Positions 8,692 through 17,695 of a DNA stretch of 64,000 nt are shown one piece after another. The notes beneath the pieces were generated by a model. It was not told the origin of the DNA. It ran no database searches and worked only from the letters and a program-made list of their open reading frames with translations. The translations under genes were made by a program, and so were the position numbers. The number at the start of each line of letters is the position of its first letter. Positions within the stretch are counted from its first letter, which is position 1. The stretch spans positions 7,449-71,448 of the forward strand of contig JADKGL010000035.1 in assembly GCA_016722295.1 (NCBI GenBank), given 5' to 3'. The DNA is from Saprospiraceae bacterium. Its GTDB lineage: Bacteria > Bacteroidota > Bacteroidia > Chitinophagales > Saprospiraceae.

Positions 8692-9699
8692 ATGAATCGA
8701 AAGGAATTCTTAAAAAATGTTGGGTTACTAAGTGCAGCATCAGCTTTACCTGCAAGTAATATATTGAGCAAAGAAAATAGCGCATTGCTAGGTGGAGGCG
8801 CTTGTACTATTATTCCAACTGAAACTGAAGGACCGTTTCCATTGGATTTAACAAGCAACACATATTACTTTCGAAAAGATATACGTGAAACACAGACAGG
8901 GGTTCCATTACATGTAAAATTAAAAATCATAGGATTAGCAAATTGTCTTCCATTAGCAAATGTACGCGTCAATATCTGGCATTGTAGCAAAGATGGTTTG
9001 TATTCAGGATATGATGGCAACAATAATAAAGGTCAATTGGGTTTGACTTATTTACGCGGTTATCAGATCACTGATGCTAATGGCGAAGTGAATTTTGTCA
9101 CTGTATTTCCTGGTTGGTATGGTGGTAGAATAGCACATATACATTTTAAAGTAAGTGTGAGTACTTCTTATGCAGCAGTGTCTCAACTTACATGGGATAT
9201 CGCTAAGAAAAATGCACTTTATAGTGAAAATAAAAGTCTATATACTAAAGGAGACGATCCAGAGACATTTATTTCAGATAATATATTTTCAGATGGGCAT
9301 TTGTTGCAATTAGCAAGTTTAGATAAAAACCTTGATGGCTCTTATAGCAGCTATTTAGAGGTAGCAGTTCAAGGAACAGGAGCTACAGGAATTGGACATA
9401 TAGAAAAGGAAAATGCAAAGAATTTTAGTCTAGGACAAAATTATCCCAATCCAGTAGAAAAAAATACAACAATTCCTTTTCAACTCAGAATTCCATCGCA
9501 AGTAAAGATAGATCTTTGGAATGAACAAGGAGAACTAGTCAAAGAAATTTGTAATACAAAACTTTCTGCTGGAAATCATAGCATAGAAATAAATTTTGAT
9601 AAATTGCAACTAGCACAAGCAAATTATGCATATCAAATTACGGTACAAAACGAAAATGGAATTTTTGTAGATTCGAAATTAATTACTGTGATTAAATAA
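8692..9699 (+). CDS. Secreted intradiol ring-cleavage dioxygenase-like protein with T9SS sorting tail
   Basis: The 335-residue protein opens with a Tat-like or twin-lysine leader (MNRKEFLKNVGLLSAASALPAS) typical of exported members. Residues about 45-225 match the intradiol dioxygenase (catechol or protocatechuate) fold: TETEGPFP, then VRVNIWHCSKDGLYSGYD, TVFPGWYGGRIAHIHF. The iron ligands of the family, two Tyr and two His, can be placed in YSGY, WYGGR and HIHF. Residues about 250-335 are a C-terminal sorting domain (LGQNYPNPVEKNTTIPF, then a final GxHxIEI strand region). The substrate is unknown. Surface delivery by T9SS is inferred from the tail. Confidence 0.85.
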   Translation: MNRKEFLKNVGLLSAASALPASNILSKENSALLGGGACTIIPTETEGPFPLDLTSNTYYFRKDIRETQTGVPLHVKLKIIGLANCLPLANVRVNIWHCSKDGLYSGYDGNNNKGQLGLTYLRGYQITDANGEVNFVTVFPGWYGGRIAHIHFKVSVSTSYAAVSQLTWDIAKKNALYSENKSLYTKGDDPETFISDNIFSDGHLLQLASLDKNLDGSYSSYLEVAVQGTGATGIGHIEKENAKNFSLGQNYPNPVEKNTTIPFQLRIPSQVKIDLWNEQGELVKEICNTKLSAGNHSIEINFDKLQLAQANYAYQITVQNENGIFVDSKLITVIK

Positions 9700-9738
9700 A
9701 AATCAACATTCTAAAATCAACAATCCTTAATCATATAG

Positions 9739-10716
9739 TCAAAAATCAAAACCAACAATATCGTTGTCAATTCGATTTACTACATTTTTAGTCAATTTCG
9801 CTTTGTTGAAAAACTCAATTTGTCTAGGGGAAAAAATATGATCTATAGATTTTCCTTCGGCTAAAAGTAGGTTCGCTTTTGAAGCCTGCAGAGAAGTCAT
9901 AGGAATGGTCTTGTATTCTGTATTGTAGAGATAATATTTGGATTCTTTGTCAGCGGTAAATTTTGATAAAGGTTTGGTTTCAATATTTTTTATGGTGGCG
10001 TCATTCGAGAAAATTCGATCTGCGCAGTTTGATTTTTTCCCTTCAGTAATTAAATCAGTTAGTGAAATTTGATTCGGCGAATATGTGATTTCTACGACTT
10101 CAGATTTGCCCATGAAGCCCGCTTTCGTAGAGATGACACCGTCAAGTTTTCCATATGTTTTTTCGCCACTCCAAAAGCAATACATTCCAACTGTCGCTGT
10201 TTCAGTACCCAATGCTTTCGCCTTGTATTCTTTTTCTAATAAGAGCAGGTATTCTGGAATTTTCAGTTTATTTTTTTGCATCGTTGCGATGATACCACTG
10301 ATGAGTCCATAGGCTGTGTAGTCTCCATTGATTCGTGTAACGATATCTTTTAATTCATGATTTACGATGCGCACTACAGGATTGTTCCAACTTGGTTCTT
10401 TGAAATAAGTCAGCGCCTCTTGATCCGTACCCTTTGTATTATTGTATATGCACAATGGAATAAAATAAGTCTCAATAGCTTCTTTTAGGAGAGGATGAGA
10501 TAAAACATTTGTGCCGTAGTTCTTACAAGTACCACAGCCTGGTACTTCTTGAAAAAGGATTAGAATTGGTTTTTTCTTTGAAGTAGCTTCGGCTTGTGCT
10601 TTTTGTAGGTTTCTATGCCATTGAATTTTTCCTAATTCAATTGGATTTTTTTGTGCGTGACATTGTAGCAGGAAAAACTGGCTTAAAAAATAGATAAAAA
10701 GCATGGAGTATTTCAT
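9739..10716 (-). CDS. Thioredoxin-fold / MsrA-like fusion protein, exported
   Basis: A short signal peptide (MKYSMLFIYFLSQFFLLQCHA) precedes a thioredoxin-like domain (about 25-150) with the redox motif VPGCGTC, related in context to the VPGUxxT thioredoxin-like selenoprotein group but with Cys. Residues about 170-325 resemble peptide methionine sulfoxide reductase A: YCFWSGE at the position of GCFWGxE, then GVISTKAGFMG and SEVVEITYSPNQISLTDLI. The candidate catalytic Cys is kept, but the middle of the usual MsrA domain is divergent. A periplasmic or outer-surface repair role is inferred. It is the last gene of the ostA-batE operon, 12 nt after batE. Confidence 0.65.
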   Translation of the reverse strand: MKYSMLFIYFLSQFFLLQCHAQKNPIELGKIQWHRNLQKAQAEATSKKKPILILFQEVPGCGTCKNYGTNVLSHPLLKEAIETYFIPLCIYNNTKGTDQEALTYFKEPSWNNPVVRIVNHELKDIVTRINGDYTAYGLISGIIATMQKNKLKIPEYLLLLEKEYKAKALGTETATVGMYCFWSGEKTYGKLDGVISTKAGFMGKSEVVEITYSPNQISLTDLITEGKKSNCADRIFSNDATIKNIETKPLSKFTADKESKYYLYNTEYKTIPMTSLQASKANLLLAEGKSIDHIFSPRQIEFFNKAKLTKNVVNRIDNDIVGFDF

Positions 10717-10728
10717 ATAATTTTATTT

Positions 10729-11451
10729 TTACAATTTTATAAAACTGATGTTTTTAGTTTCGATCCAGCCACTCTCGTATGAGTTGGTTTCCACTTTTAG
10801 CCAATCTCCGAGTTGATCTTTGATTTTCAGAACACTTCCTTTATTTAATTGAATTTTTACTTCGCTAGATTGATCAGGAGATTGAAAAAGTCCTTTGCCA
10901 TCTAATACGACTACTTTATCGATTTTAGTTATATTGTATTCTCGATGGATAGCAAAAAGCAAAAATAAAATACCAGCAACAATGCATATCCATTGAAGTT
11001 TACTCAATGTTGATTTTTTAAAATAGATTAAAATTGCTATTGAAAAAAAGAAGGAAGCCAAAGCAAGCCATAGTATTGAATTCAATGAATTCATGATATA
11101 TTGATACCATTTACTTATGCTGTATTCAGGCATCTTGAATTCTTCAATTTCAGCATTTTGGTTGGCGAGTTGAAGTGCAGCTAAGCAAGGTTTGCAGTTG
11201 GGATTTAGTTTTAATGCGATTTCAAGATGAAGGATTGATTGGGGAAATTGGTTCAGTTTGAGATGAGCTAAACCAATGTTATAATGTAAAGCATCATTTT
11301 GTTTTCCCTGTTTCAGTTCATTAGTCCAAAGGTCTAAAGCTTCTTGATATTTTTGTTGTTTGAAAAGTGTTTCAGCATTTTCATTTGTGTAGGCTATCGA
11401 AGGGGCAAGACATAGCAAAAAGAAAAATAATATGATTGAAACTCTATTCAT
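10729..11451 (-). CDS. BatE-like tetratricopeptide-repeat / SH3 membrane protein
   Basis: The 240-residue protein has a signal peptide (cleavage near IAYTN), two TPR motifs (about residues 23-90: ETLFKQQKYQEALDLW, HYNIGLAHLKLNQF), two membrane segments (about 127-145 and 150-168), and a C-terminal bacterial SH3 domain (about 180-240, ending GWIETKNI). This is the architecture of BatE from the Bacteroides aerotolerance cluster. The other Bat genes are not next to it here. It follows the OstA-like gene by 3 nt, so the two are almost certainly co-transcribed. Confidence 0.7.
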   Translation of the reverse strand: MNRVSIILFFFLLCLAPSIAYTNENAETLFKQQKYQEALDLWTNELKQGKQNDALHYNIGLAHLKLNQFPQSILHLEIALKLNPNCKPCLAALQLANQNAEIEEFKMPEYSISKWYQYIMNSLNSILWLALASFFFSIAILIYFKKSTLSKLQWICIVAGILFLLFAIHREYNITKIDKVVVLDGKGLFQSPDQSSEVKIQLNKGSVLKIKDQLGDWLKVETNSYESGWIETKNISFIKL

Positions 11452-11454
11452 AGC

Positions 11455-13233
11455 TTATTGAATTAGATCATAAAATGTTTTTGGACGTTCTGCATGTCGA
11501 GGAAAGTAGCCATCGAGTATTTTTAATTTGCCATCGCTAATCGGCATCATTTTTCCTTCTGGTTTGGTGAAGAAATCAATATTATTCACTTGCTCTACAC
11601 TATCAAAATGCATGGTCATACTGCTACATTGAATGTAGTTGGCTCCAATAAATGCTTTGCTATCATCTTGAATAAAATAGACAGATTCAGAATTTCCTTT
11701 GATAAAAACTTTATGTAATTTTTTCTCAAGAAAATCAGCAATTATTGTTCGACCTTTGATTTGATTTTCGATACTCTCTGCTGATTGGTTGATGATAAAT
11801 CCGTTGGGAAACATTTCGATTTGATCAATCGATTTTTGAGCCATAAAAAGATCAATAGTATCGCCAGAAAATTGAGTCGTGTCTGACCACAATACAGGTT
11901 TTCCCACAAGATTAAACAATGAATCTCTTCCATGATAGGTCAGTGAATCACAGACACCTTGTATTCGTTTACTCCAGATTTTGACATTGCGAAAAGCCCT
12001 TAGAATTTGAAACGTGTCGGTCGCTACAATCATTCGTTCAGAATATAAACTATCGGAAGCAAGAAATAAGGTATCGTTATCGAGTCGAGTAGAGATATAA
12101 GGTCTTTTTCCTCGCGCATGAAATTTCTGTTCTTTTTTGTTGTAATCCAAAGTGTCACAATAAACGGAATATCCTGAAGTTGTATCTGATACAATGACTT
12201 GACCAATGGCTCTACCTTGATCACTCACTCCACTATAAATCAATTGATCTCCCTGTATCGTGCGCGATCCTTCTGTTACTTCAGATCTTCCAGAGACTTC
12301 GAGAGCTTGCGTGCTTCGATTAAATTTTATTACATCACCTTTTAATATTCGATCGCCTTCTTTGTATTCTGCATTTTTAAAGATGTAGACCCAATTGGTT
12401 TTTTCATTGAAATAGATACTATCTCCTCGCGCTTCTTTTAAGCTATCTCGAATCCAAGCATTGGTCTTAAGACTGATGGCTCCTTCTTGAGCATTGTAAT
12501 AAATATGTTCAGCTTCTGCCAAAGAAGTTCCTCTTCGATAACGGGGAAAATCTCCAAAATAGGATTGTTGTGTTGAGATGTCATGATATCCTTTTTCAGT
12601 ATAGATTTCGAGATCATTTTCTTGAATCAATGTTGGGCCAGTGAATCGAACTCTTTCTTGTTTGGCTTCATAAACAAGTGAGTCTGCGAATAATGTCATG
12701 CCGCGATCCAAAACGACGATGACGCTATCTTTAAAAAAAGCTTGTTCTTGTTTTGCGAAATAATAACCTCGTTTACTCTTGAGGTTGACGCCTTGAGCAA
12801 AAAGTTGGGCGCTAGAGTAATAACTAGCAATACGATTCTTTAGATCGTAATTTAATTTTTTTGTAAAAAGCGTTTTCTCTTTATGTTTTAAGATTACATC
12901 ACCGATGAAATCTGCAGTTTGCAATTCTCCATCATAATGTAGTGTGTCGCCAAAGATTTGTAGACTATCACTCTCAACAATGCGCACATGACCGATTGAA
13001 CGCACTTTTTTGCCTTCTATGACTGCAGAATCGCAAAGTAAAAATACTTTTTTGTGTTTGACGATGACATTTTGACTCAAGTATTGAAATTCTTTATTGT
13101 CAAATCGTTCAAATCGAAATAAATCAGCATGAACCACATAGACTCGATCCTGCGTATCTTGCACTGCTTGAGCAGCAGCTTGCTGCACAAAACAAAGGAA
13201 TGCAAAAAAGAAAACAATTTTTCGAAGATCCAT
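11455..13233 (-). CDS. OstA-like (LptA/LptD N-terminal domain) protein
   Basis: A signal peptide (MDLRKIVFFFAFLCFVQQAAA) leads into repeated beta-jellyroll strands of the OstA type: RVYVVHADLFRFE, VIVKHKKVFLLCDSAV, IFGDTLHYDGELQTADFIGDVIL. Tens of short strands of the form D.L.Y....... continue to about residue 540. The family binds and moves LPS across the periplasm or forms part of the LPS assembly route in Bacteroidota. The 592-residue length fits the Bacteroidota OstA-like group and lacks the LptD barrel. It is the first gene of a three-gene minus-strand operon with batE and the thioredoxin/MsrA gene. Confidence 0.85.
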   Translation of the reverse strand: MDLRKIVFFFAFLCFVQQAAAQAVQDTQDRVYVVHADLFRFERFDNKEFQYLSQNVIVKHKKVFLLCDSAVIEGKKVRSIGHVRIVESDSLQIFGDTLHYDGELQTADFIGDVILKHKEKTLFTKKLNYDLKNRIASYYSSAQLFAQGVNLKSKRGYYFAKQEQAFFKDSVIVVLDRGMTLFADSLVYEAKQERVRFTGPTLIQENDLEIYTEKGYHDISTQQSYFGDFPRYRRGTSLAEAEHIYYNAQEGAISLKTNAWIRDSLKEARGDSIYFNEKTNWVYIFKNAEYKEGDRILKGDVIKFNRSTQALEVSGRSEVTEGSRTIQGDQLIYSGVSDQGRAIGQVIVSDTTSGYSVYCDTLDYNKKEQKFHARGKRPYISTRLDNDTLFLASDSLYSERMIVATDTFQILRAFRNVKIWSKRIQGVCDSLTYHGRDSLFNLVGKPVLWSDTTQFSGDTIDLFMAQKSIDQIEMFPNGFIINQSAESIENQIKGRTIIADFLEKKLHKVFIKGNSESVYFIQDDSKAFIGANYIQCSSMTMHFDSVEQVNNIDFFTKPEGKMMPISDGKLKILDGYFPRHAERPKTFYDLIQ

Positions 13234-13381
13234 GTGTAAAATACAATAAAGCTAAACGATCTATTTACTAAGATCAGTACTCCTAAAAAAGGAAAAAAAT
13301 TGAATTTGTTCAAAATTAGAGGAAACTAAGCTGCTTTGAAATTTATTTTTTGGATTGAAGCCTTGATATTTTAAAAAATTG

Positions 13382-13389
13382 TACGTTTG
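13382..13389 (+). promoter_or_regulatory. -7 box of the DUF4293 gene
   Basis: TACGTTTG matches the Bacteroidota -7 consensus TAnnTTTG and sits 16 nt before the ATG at 13406. A -33 TTTG at the proper distance is not evident. Confidence 0.4.
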
Positions 13390-13405
13390 AACCAAAATTT
13401 GAAAT

Positions 13406-13840
13406 ATGATTCAACGGATACAATCAATATGGTTATTACTTTCAGCTATTGGTTTTGGTCTTAATTTTGTGCCGAGCCTATTTTTATTGAAGACAAAAAC
13501 TGCAGGTGAAGGTGTTTTAGCTGACCAAATGGTCCAAGTGACAGAGCATAATTTGACTTTGATTGGGTCTATCGCAGCGATTGTCTTGATCTTGATCGCT
13601 ATATTTTTATATGCAAACAGACCACTTCAGCTTATTGTATCCAATTTGGGGTCAATTTGTTTTATCGTGACAGCATTAGGCGGAGCAGCTTGGCTTTGCC
13701 AATCTCAGGGAAAATTTGAAGAAATCACACCAGGAATAGGGTTTTTCACTGGATTTATAGGCATAATTTGTATTTGGTTAGCCACAAGAGCCATTAAAAA
13801 TGATGAAAAACTAGTAAAATCAATGGATAGATTGAGATAA
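13406..13840 (+). CDS. DUF4293 family membrane protein
   Basis: This 144-residue protein begins MIQRIQSIWLLLSA, the hallmark N-terminus of DUF4293, and has four hydrophobic helices (about 8-28, 50-68, 76-98, 108-126) with a basic cytoplasmic tail. The family is restricted to Bacteroidota and commonly lies next to rpsT or rho; here it is 65 nt upstream of rpsT. The function is unknown. Confidence 0.88.
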   Translation: MIQRIQSIWLLLSAIGFGLNFVPSLFLLKTKTAGEGVLADQMVQVTEHNLTLIGSIAAIVLILIAIFLYANRPLQLIVSNLGSICFIVTALGGAAWLCQSQGKFEEITPGIGFFTGFIGIICIWLATRAIKNDEKLVKSMDRLR

Positions 13841-13852
13841 ATTGAAAATTGT

Positions 13853-13883
13853 TTTGGTGAAATCCTAAAAAGTATTATTTTTG
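13853..13883 (+). promoter_or_regulatory. Promoter of rpsT
   Basis: A -33 TTTG (13853-13856) is followed after exactly 19 nt by TATTTTTG (13876-13883), a full match to the Bacteroidota sigma-A promoter TTTG-N19-TAnnTTTG. Transcription should start near 13889, leaving a leader of about 17 nt before the rpsT ATG. Confidence 0.75.
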
Positions 13884-13905
13884 CCGTCCTTTTAAAAAGA
13901 GAATT

Positions 13906-14160
13906 ATGGCAAATCATAAATCAGCATTAAAGCGTATTCGTCAAAACGTCGTAACTAGACTAGCAAACAGATATTACAAGAAATCTGCAAGAACTGCAAT
14001 CCAAAAGTTAAAAGAAATGGAATCTAAAACTGATGCAGTGAAATTTTTACCAAAGGTAGTAGGAATGATCGACCGTCTAGCTAAGAAAAACACATGGCAC
14101 AAGAATAAAGCATCCAATCTAAAGAGTGCTTTAATGACTCAGGTGCTTGGCATGAAGTAG
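13906..14160 (+). CDS. rpsT: 30S ribosomal protein S20
   Basis: The 84-residue basic, helical protein starts MANHKSALKRIRQN, the S20 signature, and keeps the typical KKNTWHKNKASNLKSAL C-terminal region. S20 binds 16S rRNA early in 30S assembly. It has its own promoter and is followed by a strong intrinsic terminator, so it forms a single-gene unit. Confidence 0.97.
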   Translation: MANHKSALKRIRQNVVTRLANRYYKKSARTAIQKLKEMESKTDAVKFLPKVVGMIDRLAKKNTWHKNKASNLKSALMTQVLGMK

Positions 14161-14193
14161 TATAAAGTTGTAAGACATACTTTAAAAATATAG

Positions 14194-14219
14194 ATGGGCT
14201 GAATTTCAGCCCATTTTTT
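14194..14219 (+). terminator. Intrinsic terminator of rpsT
   Basis: A 9-bp stem (ATGGGCTGA, 14194-14202, with TCAGCCCAT, 14206-14214) with a 3-nt loop is followed by a T-run, 34 nt after the rpsT stop. Confidence 0.9.
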
Positions 14220-14269
14220 ATTGTATATGGATACTAGATAACTATAAATTTCGTTTCTTTAACTTTTAC

Positions 14270-15421
14270 ATGGATACTTATTCAAAGACGGGGAAATGGA
14301 AGGTAATTTTAGCTTTAATTGGCTTATTTTTTCTTATAATTCCTTGGTTTTATACTAACTATTTAGCAAAAAAGCTTGAAGAAGGAGAAAGAGCTAAAGT
14401 AGAGATTTTTGCTAAAACACTAGAGGAGGTGGTGAATAATAATAACTACGATGCTGATTTTACTTATCAATATGGGATTTTAGAAAAATTCCAGGATATC
14501 CCAATGATAGCAGTAAATGAAGAGGGAAATATAAAAGAAGTTTTCAATATTCCAGAGATTACAGATACTGCTATGACCTTAAAACTATTCAGAGAGTCTG
14601 GAATTGCACCTATTGAAGGATTTGGATATGCTCGATATATCTATTATAGACATCCCTATGTGCTGACCTTATTGAGTTACTTTCCATGGGTTCAAGTATT
14701 CCTATTGTTGATTTATATTTTGATAGCCTACGCTGTATTCAGCGCTTCACGCAAAGAAGAACAAAATCGAGTCTGGGTCGGAATGGCAAAAGAGACCGCT
14801 CACCAGCTAGGTACACCGATAAGTGGTATTATCGGTTGGATTGAAAATCTTAAATCAAACACAGAGTCACAGGATCCAGAACAAAGCGAGATCTTATTTG
14901 AAATGGAGCGCGATGTCAATAAACTTCAACAAGTTGCAGATCGTTTTTCCAAGATTGGATCTATCCCTGAATTGCAGAAAATGAATTTGATCGACGAACT
15001 CCTAATTTGCAAGAATTATATTGAAGCACGCGCTTCTAAATTAGTGGAATTTCAATTTCCAGAAAACAGTCCAGCTGAGTTTTATTCCATGATTAATTCC
15101 AATCTATTTCATTGGGTGATCGAAAATTTACTCCGGAATGCATTAGATGCAATGGATGGCAAAGGCGTGATTAAAGTAAATGTAGTCCAAGAAGAAGTTG
15201 GGGTTAATAAAATTTTTATCCAAGATACAGGTAAAGGAATCCCAGCTTCAAAACTCAAAACAGTGTTTAAACCAGGTTACACCACGAAGCTTAGAGGATG
15301 GGGATTAGGACTTTCACTTTCTAAAAGAATCATCGAAAACTACCACAAGGGCAAAATCTATGTATCGCATTCTGAGATCAATAAAGGAACTTGCTTTGTG
15401 ATTGAATTGCCTGCTGCATAG
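14270..15421 (+). CDS. Sensor histidine kinase
   Basis: This 383-residue membrane kinase has two membrane segments (about 12-30 and 142-160) enclosing a periplasmic domain of about 110 residues. The H-box (MAKETAHQLGTPISG, about 169-183) is of the AHQLGTP type common in Bacteroidota. The ATPase domain shows an N box (NLLRNALDAMDG), G1 (DTGKGIP) and G2 (GWGLGLSLSKRI). No response-regulator gene is adjacent, so it is an orphan here and its signal is unknown. Confidence 0.9.
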   Translation: MDTYSKTGKWKVILALIGLFFLIIPWFYTNYLAKKLEEGERAKVEIFAKTLEEVVNNNNYDADFTYQYGILEKFQDIPMIAVNEEGNIKEVFNIPEITDTAMTLKLFRESGIAPIEGFGYARYIYYRHPYVLTLLSYFPWVQVFLLLIYILIAYAVFSASRKEEQNRVWVGMAKETAHQLGTPISGIIGWIENLKSNTESQDPEQSEILFEMERDVNKLQQVADRFSKIGSIPELQKMNLIDELLICKNYIEARASKLVEFQFPENSPAEFYSMINSNLFHWVIENLLRNALDAMDGKGVIKVNVVQEEVGVNKIFIQDTGKGIPASKLKTVFKPGYTTKLRGWGLGLSLSKRIIENYHKGKIYVSHSEINKGTCFVIELPAA

Positions 15422-15543
15422 CAAATAGTAATAAATTGCCTTGCTTAGTAACGAATTAAACTTTAATTTCAATTACATGTGGAATTGAAATAATTCTTAG
15501 TAAATATTCCAAAATTTTAAAAATAGATGTATTTTTGAACATT

Positions 15544-16104
15544 ATGGAATTGTTAGAAAATTTGGAACCATTACTGAGGAACTTTTGGTATGTTGCGATT
15601 CTTGCTAGTTTAATTTTTATAATTCAAACTATCATGACCTTTGTAGGCGCTGATGGAAGCGATGGACATTCCATTGATATACAAGGCAACGAATTGGATG
15701 CACCCTTTGAGTTGTTTTCATTTAGAAATTTAATCAATTTTCTATTAGGATTTAGCTGGACTGGAATTTCGTTTTATTCTACTTTTTCCAATAAATCATT
15801 TCTCATTTTTATATCGCTTTTAGTTGGCGCATTATTTGTTTATTTTTTCTTTATCATTATTAATCAAATCAGAAAATTAGCAGAGGATAATACGTTTCAA
15901 TTGGAAAGTACAATATTGAAAACAGCAGAAGTCTATCTCACTATTCCTGCGAATAAAACAGGCAAAGGTAAAATTCTGATCAGTGTCAACGGTGCTGTAC
16001 ATGAATTGGATGCAATGACCGAGGGAGAAGAAATTAAATCAGGCAAAACGATTAAAGTAATAAAAATTGAAAATAGAAACATACTTATCGTAGAAAAAAT
16101 ATAA
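15544..16104 (+). CDS. NfeD/OB-fold membrane protein paired with flotillin
   Basis: The protein has two or three membrane segments (about 15-33, 65-80, 88-110) and a C-terminal OB-fold-like region (about 140-187: KGKILISVNGAVHELDAM, then KTIKVIKIENRNILIVEKI) as in NfeD-type partners of SPFH proteins. The open frame could begin at a TTG (15535), but the ATG at 15544 is chosen. A TATTTTTG box (15530-15537) that fits the -7 consensus lies immediately upstream. It is 11 nt ahead of the flotillin gene, the usual operon pairing. Confidence 0.75.
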   Translation: MELLENLEPLLRNFWYVAILASLIFIIQTIMTFVGADGSDGHSIDIQGNELDAPFELFSFRNLINFLLGFSWTGISFYSTFSNKSFLIFISLLVGALFVYFFFIIINQIRKLAEDNTFQLESTILKTAEVYLTIPANKTGKGKILISVNGAVHELDAMTEGEEIKSGKTIKVIKIENRNILIVEKI

Positions 16105-16115
16105 ACCAAATTTTT

Positions 16116-17627
16116 ATGACACCAATTATTATTATCGTCGTCGCAGCAATCGTGATCACCTTCACAATCATAGCCCTTGTATCCAGATACAAAAGATGTC
16201 CGTCAGATAAAATACTAGTAGTGTATGGTAAGACAGGAGGGAGTTCTGCAAAATGTATTCATGGAGGAGGCGCTTTCATTTGGCCGGTCATCCAAGACTT
16301 TGCTTTTTTGGATTTAAAGCCACTTTCTATAGAAGCGAATCTGACAAATGCATTGAGCCGTCAAAATATCAGAGTAGATGTTCCATGCCGATTTACAATA
16401 GCTATTTCTACAGAACCTGATAGCATGAATACTGCTGCAGAAAGATTGTTGGGTTTAAGTTCAGAGCAAATTCAAGAGTTGGCAAAAGATATTTTGTTTG
16501 GTCAATTGAGATTAGTTATTGCGACCATGACCATTGAAGAGATTAACTCAGATCGCGATAAATTTCTCGACAATATTTCAAAGAATGTTGATAGTGAATT
16601 AAAGAAAATAGGATTAAAGTTGATCAATGTCAATGTGACAGATATCAAAGACGAGTCTGGTTATATCGAAGCATTAGGAAAGGAAGCTGCAGCAAAAGCA
16701 ATTAATGAAGCAAAGATAAGTGTTGCAGAACAAGAAAAAATTGGAGAAACAGGGAAGGCATTAGCAGATCGAGAGAAAGACACACAGATCGCAGAAACGC
16801 ATAGAGACAGAGATGTAAAAATAGCCATCACACAGAAGGATAAAGAAATCAGCATTGCAACAGCAGTAAAAGATGAAACGATAGGAAAAGCAGAAGCCCA
16901 AAGAGATACTAGAGTAAAAACTTCGGAAGCAAATGCGATAGCCATTCAAGGTGAGAATGAAGCTAAAATTTCCATAGCCCAATCTGAAGCAAATAGAAGA
17001 GAGAAAGAAGCTGAAGCACTGCGCACTGCATTAGCATCTGAGAAAGTGCAACAGGCGAGAGCATTGGAAGAGTCTTATATCGCAGAGCAAAAAGCAGAAT
17101 TGGCACGATCAGAACGAGAGCGCTCCACACAAATCGCCAACATTGTGGTTCCTGCTGAAATAGCAAAACAAAGAGCCATCATCGAAGCACAAGCCATGGC
17201 AGAAACAATCAGAGAAAATGCAAAAGGAGAGGCTGATGCCATTTTTGCAAAAATGGAAGCTGAGGCAAAGGGTTTGCTAGAAATATTGACAAAACAAGCT
17301 GAAGGATACAAAGCAGTAGTGGAAGCTTCTGGAGGTGATCCAAACAAAGCGTTCCAGTTGTTATTGATAGAAAAATTACCTGAATTAGTGAAAACGCAAG
17401 TAGAAGCTGTAAAAAATATTAAGATAGATAAAATCACAGTTTGGGATTCTGGAACTGGTGGTGGAGAAAATTCATCTACTGCAAATTTTGTTTCAGGTAT
17501 GATGAAAACAGTACCTCCTTTGAATGATTTGTTTAATATGGCAGGATTAAACTTACCAACGTATTTGAATGGTCCTGAAAAAACGCAATCAAAAATAGAG
17601 GAATCGAATGACAAAAAAGATTCATAA
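16116..17627 (+). CDS. Flotillin-like SPFH domain protein (YqiK/FloT type)
   Basis: The 503-residue protein has an N-terminal membrane hairpin or anchor (about 2-23), an SPFH/PHB domain (about 30-190, with ILVVYGKTGG and NVNVTDIKDESGYIEALGKEAA), and a long Ala/Glu/Lys-rich coiled coil (about 190-400) typical of flotillins, ending in a low-complexity tail. Flotillins form oligomeric membrane scaffolds and influence membrane fluidity and protein complexes. It is co-transcribed with the upstream NfeD-like gene. Confidence 0.92.
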   Translation: MTPIIIIVVAAIVITFTIIALVSRYKRCPSDKILVVYGKTGGSSAKCIHGGGAFIWPVIQDFAFLDLKPLSIEANLTNALSRQNIRVDVPCRFTIAISTEPDSMNTAAERLLGLSSEQIQELAKDILFGQLRLVIATMTIEEINSDRDKFLDNISKNVDSELKKIGLKLINVNVTDIKDESGYIEALGKEAAAKAINEAKISVAEQEKIGETGKALADREKDTQIAETHRDRDVKIAITQKDKEISIATAVKDETIGKAEAQRDTRVKTSEANAIAIQGENEAKISIAQSEANRREKEAEALRTALASEKVQQARALEESYIAEQKAELARSERERSTQIANIVVPAEIAKQRAIIEAQAMAETIRENAKGEADAIFAKMEAEAKGLLEILTKQAEGYKAVVEASGGDPNKAFQLLLIEKLPELVKTQVEAVKNIKIDKITVWDSGTGGGENSSTANFVSGMMKTVPPLNDLFNMAGLNLPTYLNGPEKTQSKIEESNDKKDS

Positions 17628-17695
17628 AAAGCTAGAAATTTTTATAGAACCTTTTTGTAAAATTTTTTATCGAATTGAAATCTAAAATTATACTA

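Noticed and set aside
16661..17614. Long minus-strand open frames opposite the flotillin gene
   Set aside because: The repetitive Ala/Glu/Lys codons of the coiled coil avoid stops on the other strand; their translations are Ser/Ala-rich low complexity with no homology pattern.
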